The position numbers and the translations under genes were made by a program. 64,000 nucleotides of DNA from Cacconaster sp045114175 (lineage in GTDB: Bacteria; Bacteroidota; Bacteroidia; Bacteroidales; UBA932), in contig JBGUJZ010000004.1 of assembly GCA_045114175.1 (NCBI GenBank), positions 1 to 64,000 of the forward strand, given 5' to 3'. Below are positions 51,186-58,680 of the stretch, in pieces (the stretch's first letter is position 1; every line of letters begins with the position of its first letter). The notes beneath the pieces were generated by a model. It was not told the DNA's origin. It saw only the letters and a program-made list of their open reading frames with translations, and did not search any database.

Positions 51186-54100
51186 TTAGAAATTGACTTT
51201 GACACCGATAGTACCTACGCGCGGGGTGTTGATGTTGTAACCATACACAGCACCATTAAAGCTCTGCTGAGGGTTGAGACCCTTGCGAGCGGTGAAGGAC
51301 CAAAGGTTTTCGATGGAAGCATTGAAGGTGATATTAGCAACGTCCAACTTGCTGACCACCTTCTTGGGAAGCCTGTAGCTCAGATTGATATTCTTGATAA
51401 CCAGATAGTTACCACTGATAAGCGAGCGGGTGGAGGTAGCGTTGGAATAGCTATTCCAGTAGCTGTCAATACGAGGAATACCGTTCGGATCGATACGATT
51501 CGGGGAGTCTTCGCTCATGCCATTGGGAATGTCGCTCCAAGACTTGAGCAGGTCTACGTGATAAGCGTGAGGCGAGGACTGGGTCACAGAAATCAAACTC
51601 TGGTAAGCGTAGTCAACACACTTGCCGCCGAGAGCGTAGGTAAAGAGTGCGGAGAGGGAGAGATCCTTGTAACGGAGCGTAGTGTTGAAGCTACCGAATA
51701 CTTTCGGGAGAGAGCTGCCAGCCCAATCTTTCTTAGCATAAGTGGTGCTGGTAACATACTCAACGCCATTGATAACCGCACGATATTTGTCAGGAACCTG
51801 GTCCTTATTGAAATCTTCGAAGTCCTTGAGGTCTTCGTTCCAACGCTGACCGACGATATTCTCATCGAGAATGTAGTACTTGTCGGAGTCAATCTTGTAA
51901 AGGGAGAGACCGGTCATCTGGTCAACACCTACCCACTGATACATATAGTAGTCATAAATACCATGACCTTCAGCCTGGAGTTTAGTACCGTTCAAAATAG
52001 CATTCTGAAGGCCATCGTAGTTGGTACCGTTTGCCTCAGGGAGTTTCAGGATGGTGTTCTTCATCATGGTAGCGTTGAAGCCGAAGTTCCAGGTGAAGTT
52101 CTTATTCTTGATAATGTCGTGATCAACGGTGATCTCAATACCACGGTTGCGGACGGAGCCGATATTCTTGGTAGTCGAAGCCTCGGTAGAGGAGTGACCG
52201 TCACCGCCCTGTGAGAACGGAGCAGGAACGTCGAAGATCAGGTCCTGAGTGGTCTTGTTGAAGAATTCGAGGGTAAAGTTCGTGCGGTCGAAGATACGAC
52301 CTTCGAGAGCGGTACTGAATGCATTCTCAGATTCCCAGACAAGTTCAAGAGACTCATTCTGACGCTTGTAAGCTGCGGTCATTCCGCCATACTTCTCAGA
52401 TACGGTGTAGAGGCCCATGTATGCATAGTAGCCTGCGCCACCATCGTTACCTACCTGACCGTAGGAAGCACGGAGGCGAAGGTTGTCAATCCAGGAATAG
52501 TTCTTAATGAAATCTTCCTTGCTGAGCACCCAAGTTCCACCAAGGGACCAAAAGCTACCCCAGCGGGATTCCGGAGCGAACTTGGAAAGAGCATCGCGAC
52601 GGAAAGATGCCTCTGCATAGTATTTATTCTGATAGCCGTACTTAACGCGGGAGAGATAGGAGTCCTGAGCGTAGTTGGCGTAGTAACCGGTGTACGAGGT
52701 AATATCGGTAAAGTTCACCAACTCATACTTATTGGCAAAAGTCTGGTTGGTCTTGTAACCATACTGATAGTCATACTTATAGGAGAAAAACTCATGACCG
52801 ATGAGCGCTTCGATACTGTGATCACCAATCTCTTTGTTGTAGTTCAAGAGCTGCTGGAAAGTCCAGTTGGTGTAGAGGTACTCAGTACGGGATGCGCGGC
52901 CGTTGTTGCCTACGCCGTCACCAATGACTGCACTGTTGTAGGTGCGGTCCTTGCTGTTTTGGAGGTTGAGGTCGCCCTTGATGGAGAATGTGAAGTCCTT
53001 CAGGAACTTTATATCCATGAAAGCCTGGAAATCTGTCGTCAGTCTCTTGATGTGGCGAAGATCGAGTTCTGCCTCCCAGATGGAGTGGCGGGACGGCCAC
53101 TGCATACGGCCGGTGGAGTCGCCACCGTCATACTGCTTGTTACCGTTTTCATCCAGAACAAAGTCGCCGGTAGCGCTGTCATGGAGATAGATCGGGTAAA
53201 TCGGGGCCATGATGGAAGCCTGGTAGATCGGGTTTGCGTAAGCGGTACCATCGGAACGGTAATCACGCTCCTGAAGAGACGCGCTAACGTTGAAACCAGT
53301 CTTCAACCACTTGCGAGGGGTGACGGAGACATTGGCGCGACCGGTCCAGCGTTCGAAGCCGGAGTTGATGGTCTGGCCCTGATCATTCAGGTAACCCATC
53401 GAGAAGTAGTAGTTGCTCTTGTCGGATGCACCGGAACCGCTGACATTGTAGTCTTGACGGTAGCCTACGTGCATAACTGCATCGTGCCAGTTAAGGTCTG
53501 TGTAACCCGGGCGGATATTTGCGTTGGCGTTGAACACACCGTCAGCATCGAAGAGGTCGGCCGTAGCGACATCAAAGATGTTATAATCACCGAGGTAGGT
53601 GAGGATGTTCGCGCGAACGCTTGCGATTGCTTCAGCCTTGCTCTTAGGTGTATCACCCTGCTGGAGACCATTAGCCGCGCCCGTGAAGAAAATCTGCATG
53701 AACTGCTTTGCATCTACGCGATCGTACTCAGGGATCGCACGGTTGTAGAAGCCCTGATTCACACTGACATTCAAGCCCACCTTGTCGGATTTACCGCGGC
53801 GGGTGGTGATCAGGATCACACCGTTGGAAGCGCGGTTACCATAAAGTGCAGCGGAGGTTGCGTCCTTCAGGACAGTGATGTTCTCGATGTCATTCGGGTT
53901 CAGGTCGGAGATGTTACCGCCGAAAGGAACACCGTCGATTACGTAGAACGGAGAGTTACTGCCGTTGACGGAACCGAAACCGCGGACACGGATGGAAGCA
54001 TCGTCACCGGGGTCACCCGCCGTATTCACCATGATACCAGCGGACATACCGGCAAGCACATCCGTAACACTGGCAACAGGGCGGGCTTCAATGGACTCGG

Positions 54101-54485
54101 ATTTGACGGTAGCAAGAGCACCGGTGACCGACTCTTTCTTAGCGGTACCATAAGCCACAACTACGACGTCATCCAGGATGGAAGCCTCGGATTCGAGGAC
54201 CACGTTGATCTGGCTGCGGCCTGCGACCTCGATTTCCTGGGTCTTGTAGCCGACGAAGCTGAAGATCAGCGTAGCGGTTCTCGGAGCATCGATGGAGAAG
54301 TTACCATCCAGGTCGGTAGAAGCGCCCTGCATGGTGCCTTTGATCTGAATCGATGCGAAGGATACGGGCTCGCCCGTAGCCTTGTCAGTCACGTTACCCT
54401 TCACGGTGATGTTCTGAGCGGAAGCAACGCCTCCGAGGAGAACGAGAGCCAGAAGAGAAGCGATCAAAGATTGAAATTTCCTCAT
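51186..54485 (-). CDS. SusC/RagA-like TonB-dependent outer-membrane transporter
   Basis: 1099 residues. Signal peptide ending GGVASAQ; carboxypeptidase-like regulatory domain (VKGNVTDKATGEPVSFASIQIKG, about 28-105); TonB box and plug with the SusC signatures DDVVVVAYGT, SIRVRGFGSVNGSNSPFYVIDGVPFGG and VLKDATSAALYGNRASNGVILITT; barrel ending GYNINTPRVGTIGVKVNF. Imports oligosaccharides or glycopeptides with SusD. Substrate unknown, although the downstream GH89 operon points to GlcNAc-containing host glycans. The absence of an N-terminal anti-sigma-interacting extension suggests it is not an ECF-transducing type. Confidence 0.95.
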   Translation of the reverse strand: MRKFQSLIASLLALVLLGGVASAQNITVKGNVTDKATGEPVSFASIQIKGTMQGASTDLDGNFSIDAPRTATLIFSFVGYKTQEIEVAGRSQINVVLESEASILDDVVVVAYGTAKKESVTGALATVKSESIEARPVASVTDVLAGMSAGIMVNTAGDPGDDASIRVRGFGSVNGSNSPFYVIDGVPFGGNISDLNPNDIENITVLKDATSAALYGNRASNGVILITTRRGKSDKVGLNVSVNQGFYNRAIPEYDRVDAKQFMQIFFTGAANGLQQGDTPKSKAEAIASVRANILTYLGDYNIFDVATADLFDADGVFNANANIRPGYTDLNWHDAVMHVGYRQDYNVSGSGASDKSNYYFSMGYLNDQGQTINSGFERWTGRANVSVTPRKWLKTGFNVSASLQERDYRSDGTAYANPIYQASIMAPIYPIYLHDSATGDFVLDENGNKQYDGGDSTGRMQWPSRHSIWEAELDLRHIKRLTTDFQAFMDIKFLKDFTFSIKGDLNLQNSKDRTYNSAVIGDGVGNNGRASRTEYLYTNWTFQQLLNYNKEIGDHSIEALIGHEFFSYKYDYQYGYKTNQTFANKYELVNFTDITSYTGYYANYAQDSYLSRVKYGYQNKYYAEASFRRDALSKFAPESRWGSFWSLGGTWVLSKEDFIKNYSWIDNLRLRASYGQVGNDGGAGYYAYMGLYTVSEKYGGMTAAYKRQNESLELVWESENAFSTALEGRIFDRTNFTLEFFNKTTQDLIFDVPAPFSQGGDGHSSTEASTTKNIGSVRNRGIEITVDHDIIKNKNFTWNFGFNATMMKNTILKLPEANGTNYDGLQNAILNGTKLQAEGHGIYDYYMYQWVGVDQMTGLSLYKIDSDKYYILDENIVGQRWNEDLKDFEDFNKDQVPDKYRAVINGVEYVTSTTYAKKDWAGSSLPKVFGSFNTTLRYKDLSLSALFTYALGGKCVDYAYQSLISVTQSSPHAYHVDLLKSWSDIPNGMSEDSPNRIDPNGIPRIDSYWNSYSNATSTRSLISGNYLVIKNINLSYRLPKKVVSKLDVANITFNASIENLWSFTARKGLNPQQSFNGAVYGYNINTPRVGTIGVKVNF

Positions 54486-54608
54486 AGAGTTCTTTGAGTT
54501 TGGTTAAACGAAAAAAATAATTGTTTGTGTTTTAACTTATTGCAAATAATTGAGTCTATATAAGTTAGGGTTCGTAACATTTCATTAATACGTCTGGAGC
54601 CAACACAC

Positions 54609-54616
54609 CAAACCTA
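54609..54616 (-). promoter_or_regulatory. Candidate -7 box for susC with long leader
   Basis: TAGGTTTG on the minus strand, about 120 bases before the susC ATG. The AT-rich leader between 54486 and 54608 has room for post-transcriptional control, but no known riboswitch is recognised. Confidence 0.5.
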
Positions 54617-54673
54617 TTAAAACGCGAAGGAACGAAAAAAATAGCTTTTTTGCAACATTTCTTAGAAATTCAT

Positions 54674-55047
54674 ATGATTACCTTACAGTTTCTAACCGGT
54701 ACAACCCTTTCTGCTTTCCTGAAAGAACGCATTGTGGCCATGCAAAACCGGACTGTACTCTACCATGGACACCCCTATTCCAAGGATGCCATCGCGCTTT
54801 CCGTAAGAAACAACAGAAAACCGGTACAGAGATTTATATACCTATATTTAATAATAAAGTCTTACGCATCCTGGAACGCTGGGGCGGCGGTTTGCCGCCG
54901 CTGAGCAATTCCCTGCTGAACCGGGAGATCAAGGTTCTCTGCAAAATGACCGGCATCAACGAGACGGTAAAAGTGGTGGAGCGCGTGGGAGGCCGGGAAC
55001 TGGTGAGGCTGGTCCAGCGCTGGAAAGATCCGCTCACCCGTCACACC
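54674..55047 (+). pseudogene. Decayed tyrosine integrase (N-terminal and catalytic fragments, internal deletion plus frameshift)
   Basis: The first fragment (54674 to about 54815) reads MITLQFLTGTTLSAFLKERI...YHGHPYSKDAIALS, like the arm/N-terminal region of Bacteroidota tyrosine integrases. Reading then shifts frame near 54800-54815 to RKKQQKTGTEIYIPIFNNKVLRILERW, LPPLSNSLLNREIKVLCKMTGI and VVERVGGRELVRLVQRWKDPLTRHT. These are the catalytic-domain strands just ahead of box II. Roughly the middle third, including the first catalytic Arg, is missing, and the sequence stops at the HT of the HTxRRT motif, so the His-x-x-Arg and Tyr are gone. It cannot encode an active recombinase. No intact copy is in the window. 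Confidence 0.75.
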
Positions 55048-55179
55048 CATGCAGACGGCGGCAACTACATCGCTTCGATGGCTGTCTCCTACCCTGCTAC
55101 GGGCGACGCTTCCCGCAACGAGTGGACCTGGATGACCCCCAGACGCGAAACGGATTACAACACGTTGATTACTAAATAA
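55048..55179 (+). pseudogene. SusD C-terminal remnant fused in frame to the integrase fragment
   Basis: The last 43 codons read HADGGNYIASMAVSYP...SRNEWTWMTPRRETDYNTLITK. WTWMTPRRETDYN matches the end of SusD proteins, and the intact SusD at 49.6 kb ends with the similar WTWIIPQRETDYN. The nucleotide sequences differ clearly, so this is the tail of another SusD, not a recent copy of the neighbour. The junction falls inside the integrase box II. A terminator follows 15 bases after the stop, as would be expected behind a former susD. Confidence 0.72.
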
Positions 55180-55194
55180 ATGTGTCTATTACCA

Positions 55195-55226
55195 AAGAAG
55201 GGTGACCGCGAGGCCGCCCTTCTTTT
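55195..55226. terminator. Terminator between SusD remnant and AAA ATPase gene
   Basis: AAGAAGGG...CCCTTCTTTTT hairpin with core GGGTGACCGCGAGGCC. It can serve both convergent transcripts. The core is nearly the same as in the terminator at 56474-56510. Confidence 0.8.
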
Positions 55227-55235
55227 TGGGTGCTG

Positions 55236-56375
55236 TCAGAAGATTTCGCCGTCCCAGAGCATCTTCAGGAAGTCAAGCACATTGATTAACTCAATGTCTT
55301 CGACCTTCCTCGTTACCGGCTCCAACGAAACGAGAATCAGCCGGCAGTCCGGATGCTCTTCCTTGAACGCCTTCAGCCCAGCCTTATGCCTGGACTTTAT
55401 CTGCTCGGAGGATTTGATTTCGATGGCCACCTTGGCATCGCCGATAACGGCATCGACCTCTTTTTTGTCGTATGTGCGCCAGTAAGAGATGATTTCTTGT
55501 TTTTCCCTGTACCCTTTGTATGCGATGATCTCCTGCATCACAAGGTGCTTAAAGGCGTGGCCATAATCGTCAGTGCCACGTTTCAGGGAATGTCGGCCCA
55601 TCAGGTAGTTGGCAATCCCCACGTCGAAATAGTAGAACTTGGGGGTCTGGACAACTTTCCGCTTTACCTCTTTCCTATATGCAGGAATCTGGTACCCGAT
55701 CAGCGTATCATACAGAATCTGAAAATATGACTGGACGGTTTTGGCCGATACACCACAGTCGGAAGCAATGTTCGAATAATTCAGCATTTCTCCATCGGAA
55801 ATGGCGGCGACTTCCATAAAACGTTCAAAGGCTTCCAGTTCCCGGACTTCACCTTCTTCGCGTATTTCCTCGTTCAGATACACTTCCACATAACCTTTGA
55901 GCCGCTTCGTGGCGTCCGGTACCATGTAGTGGCGGGGAATCATCCCATTCTGGACTGCACGGTCCAGTTGAAAGTCCGTGACCTCCGGCCAGACAAGAGG
56001 ATACAGCGTTTCAGGGATCGCCCGTCCACCGAGAGTATTCGCACCGGTTTTTTTGAGTTTCCGGGCACTTGAGCCACTGAGAATGAACCACAACCCCTTG
56101 CTAGCCATCAGATAGTGGACGATATCCAGCAGTTCCGGCACTTTCTGAATCTCATCTATGATGACAAGAGTCCCTGCCGGTTTGTCCGACAGTGCCTCCT
56201 TCAGCGCATTCGGATTCTTATTAAAGAACTTTCTCAGTTCCGGATCAAGCAAATCGTAATAAATATTGCCCTTGAACCGTTCTTTCAAAAGGGTAGATTT
56301 CCCCGTCTGACGCGCGCCAAACAAGAACATTCCTTCATCCAACTTGCTCTTTACATCAAATAATCGCTTATACAT
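55236..56375 (-). CDS. AAA ATPase with DUF4143 domain
   Basis: 379 residues. The AAA_14 domain is N-terminal: Walker A FGARQTGKSTLLKE (about 20), Walker B TLVIIDEIQKVPELL (about 70), and sensor motif WFILSGSSARKLKK. A winged-helix-like segment (NYSNIASDCGVSAKTVQSYFQIL, about 200) leads to the C-terminal DUF4143 domain, with EVDAVIGDAKVAIEIKSSEQIKSRH resembling a PD-(D/E)xK nuclease fold (D...ExK). Function unknown in the family. It stands alone between two near-identical terminators and next to a recombination scar, suggesting an acquired gene. Confidence 0.88.
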   Translation of the reverse strand: MYKRLFDVKSKLDEGMFLFGARQTGKSTLLKERFKGNIYYDLLDPELRKFFNKNPNALKEALSDKPAGTLVIIDEIQKVPELLDIVHYLMASKGLWFILSGSSARKLKKTGANTLGGRAIPETLYPLVWPEVTDFQLDRAVQNGMIPRHYMVPDATKRLKGYVEVYLNEEIREEGEVRELEAFERFMEVAAISDGEMLNYSNIASDCGVSAKTVQSYFQILYDTLIGYQIPAYRKEVKRKVVQTPKFYYFDVGIANYLMGRHSLKRGTDDYGHAFKHLVMQEIIAYKGYREKQEIISYWRTYDKKEVDAVIGDAKVAIEIKSSEQIKSRHKAGLKAFKEEHPDCRLILVSLEPVTRKVEDIELINVLDFLKMLWDGEIF

Positions 56376-56411
56376 AATACCTCGAATAATCGTGATTCTA
56401 CTCCGGATTTT

Positions 56412-56427
56412 TTCATAAAATTATGAA
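56412..56427. promoter_or_regulatory. Palindrome in the leader of the AAA ATPase gene
   Basis: TTCATAA-AA-TTATGAA, two perfect seven-base arms, lies 10-25 bases downstream of the promoter box, a typical repressor-operator position. Confidence 0.4.
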
Positions 56428-56436
56428 GTATGGTCG

Positions 56437-56444
56437 CAAATTTA
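56437..56444 (-). promoter_or_regulatory. -7 promoter box for the AAA ATPase gene
   Basis: TAAATTTG on the minus strand; predicted leader about 55 bases. Confidence 0.65.
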
Positions 56445-56473
56445 TACGATTTCTAAGAGAAAAACAAATAAAG

Positions 56474-56510
56474 TAAAAAAAAGGGTGACCGCAAGGCCAC
56501 CCTTTTTTTG
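56474..56510. terminator. Bidirectional terminator after the methylmalonyl-CoA mutase operon
   Basis: GGGTG-A-CC, GCAA tetraloop, GG-C-CACCC, with eight A before and seven T after, so it carries T-runs on both strands. It ends the mut operon on the minus strand. Confidence 0.88.
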
Positions 56511-56526
56511 ATGTATTCATGAGAGA

Positions 56527-58665
56527 TTACTCGAACTTCTGGTTCAGGATCTCCATGATTTTGATGGCAGCCGTAGCGACCGGGGTGCCCGGGCCGAAGA
56601 TGGCCATTGCGCCGTCGCGATAGAGCTCGTCGTAGTCCTGTGCAGGAATCACGCCGCCCACGATCACCACGATGTCTTCGCGGCCCAGCTTCTTGAGCTC
56701 TGCGATGATCTGCGGCACGAGGGTCTTGTGGCCTGCAGCCAGCGAGGAGACGCCAACTACGTGGACGTCGTTCTCCACAGCCTGCTTTGCAGCCTCTTCC
56801 GGAGTCTGGAAGAGCGGGCCCATATCTACGTCAAAACCGCAGTCAGCATAACCGGTAGCCACCACTTTGGCGCCACGGTCGTGGCCGTCCTGGCCGAGTT
56901 TTGCAATCATGATACGAGGCTGACGGCCTTCCTTCTTTGCGAATTCAGCGACCATCTTCTTGGCCGTTTCGAACTGCGAATTGTTCTTGACTTCAGCGGA
57001 GTAAACACCAGTGTTCATACGGATAACTGCTTTATAACGTCCGACAATCTTTTCGCATGCATCGGAGATTTCACCGAGGGTTGCACGCACCTTGGCTGCC
57101 TCGACGGCGAGCTCGAGGAGGTTGCCGGTCTTGGTCTCCACAGCGTGGGTGATGGCAGCGAGGGCTTCCTGAACGGCAGCTTCGTTGCGGTGTGCGCGGA
57201 GTTCCTTCAGACGGGCAATCTGGCTCTCGCGAACCTTGGTGTTGTCCACGTCGAGAATCTCGATGGGATCTTCGTGCTCAAGACGGTACTCGTTGATACC
57301 GATGATCTTGTCCGAACCCGAGTCGATGCGGGCCTGCTTGCGGGCAGCTGCCTCCTCGATACGGAGCTTAGGAATACCGGTCTCGATAGCCTTGGCCATA
57401 CCGCCGAGCTTCTCCACTTCCTGGATATGTGCCCAAGCCTTGTGTGCCAGCTCGTTGGTCAAGCTCTCTACATAGTAGGAACCAGCCCAAGGGTCGATAC
57501 TGCGGCAGACCTGCGTCTCTTCCTGAATGTAAATCTGCGTGTTACGCGCGATACGTGCGGAGAAGTCGGTAGGCAGTGCGATTGCCTCGTCGAGTGCATT
57601 GGTGTGCAGGGACTGGGTGTGGCCCAGTGCGGCGCCCATAGCCTCGATACAGGTGCGGGCCACGTTGTTGAACGGGTCCTGCTCGGTGAGCGACCAACCG
57701 GAGGTCTGGCAGTGGGTACGGAGCGAGAGGCTCTTCGGGTTCTTGGGGTTGAACTGGTTCACGATCTTTGCCCAGAGCATGCGGGCTGCACGCATCTTGG
57801 CAATCTCCATGAAGTGGTTCATACCGATTGCCCAGAAGAAGGAGAGGCGCGGTGCGAATGCGTCCACGTCGATGCCCGCCTTGATACCGGTGCGGATGTA
57901 ATCCATACCGTCTGCCAAGGTGTAGGCCATCTCGATGTCGTTGGTAGCACCGGCTTCCTGCATGTGGTAACCGGAGATGGAGATGGAGTTGAACTTGGGC
58001 ATATACTTGGAGGTATATGCGAAGATGTCACCGATAATACGCATGGAGAACTCCGGCGGGTAGATGTAGGTGTTACGCACCATGAACTCCTTGAGAATGT
58101 CGTTCTGGATGGTACCTGCCATCTCTTCCAGCTTGACGCCCTGCTCCAGGCCGGCCACGATATAGAAGGCCAGCACGGGAAGAACGGCGCCGTTCATGGT
58201 CATGGAGACGGACATCTTGCCGAGCGGAATCTGGTCGAAGAGGACCTTCATGTCTTCTACGGAGCAGATGGACACACCTGCCTTACCCACGTCACCCACT
58301 ACGCGCGGATGGTCAGCATCGTAGCCGCGGTGGGTTGCCAGGTCAAATGCAACCGACAGACCTTTCTGGCCAGCTGCCAGGTTACGACGGTAGAAAGCGT
58401 TGGACTCTTCTGCAGTGGAGAAACCAGCGTACTGGCGGATGGTCCAAGGCTTGTTCACATACATCGTGGAGTAAGGACCGCGGAGGAACGGGGGAAGGCC
58501 GGCGGCATAGTTCAGATGCTCCATGCCTTCGAGATCCTTGGCGGTGTAAAGCGGCTTCACCTCGATTCTTTCGGGAGCGAGCCAGGCTTCGCCTGCGTTT
58601 GCAGCGCTGCAGCTCTTTGCTGCTGCACCTGCGTATTCGATATCTTTATTGAAATCAGGTCTCAT
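56527..58665 (-). CDS. mutB: Methylmalonyl-CoA mutase, large (B12-binding, catalytic) subunit
   Basis: 712 residues. The TIM-barrel domain holds LNYAAGLPPFLRGPYSTMYVNKPWTIRQYAGFSTAEESN and RTHCQTSGWSLTEQDPFNNVARTCIEA. The C-terminal cobalamin-binding domain (about 585-712) has IAKLGQDGHDRGAKVVATGY with the base-off His ligand motif DxHxxG. Interconverts succinyl-CoA and methylmalonyl-CoA in the succinate-propionate pathway. 15 bases after mutA. Confidence 0.96.
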   Translation of the reverse strand: MRPDFNKDIEYAGAAAKSCSAANAGEAWLAPERIEVKPLYTAKDLEGMEHLNYAAGLPPFLRGPYSTMYVNKPWTIRQYAGFSTAEESNAFYRRNLAAGQKGLSVAFDLATHRGYDADHPRVVGDVGKAGVSICSVEDMKVLFDQIPLGKMSVSMTMNGAVLPVLAFYIVAGLEQGVKLEEMAGTIQNDILKEFMVRNTYIYPPEFSMRIIGDIFAYTSKYMPKFNSISISGYHMQEAGATNDIEMAYTLADGMDYIRTGIKAGIDVDAFAPRLSFFWAIGMNHFMEIAKMRAARMLWAKIVNQFNPKNPKSLSLRTHCQTSGWSLTEQDPFNNVARTCIEAMGAALGHTQSLHTNALDEAIALPTDFSARIARNTQIYIQEETQVCRSIDPWAGSYYVESLTNELAHKAWAHIQEVEKLGGMAKAIETGIPKLRIEEAAARKQARIDSGSDKIIGINEYRLEHEDPIEILDVDNTKVRESQIARLKELRAHRNEAAVQEALAAITHAVETKTGNLLELAVEAAKVRATLGEISDACEKIVGRYKAVIRMNTGVYSAEVKNNSQFETAKKMVAEFAKKEGRQPRIMIAKLGQDGHDRGAKVVATGYADCGFDVDMGPLFQTPEEAAKQAVENDVHVVGVSSLAAGHKTLVPQIIAELKKLGREDIVVIVGGVIPAQDYDELYRDGAMAIFGPGTPVATAAIKIMEILNQKFE

Positions 58666-58680
58666 GGTTCTTCCTCCTTG

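Noticed and set aside
52794..54497. A 567-codon open frame antisense to susC
   Set aside because: Shadow frame; susC motifs are intact on the minus strand.
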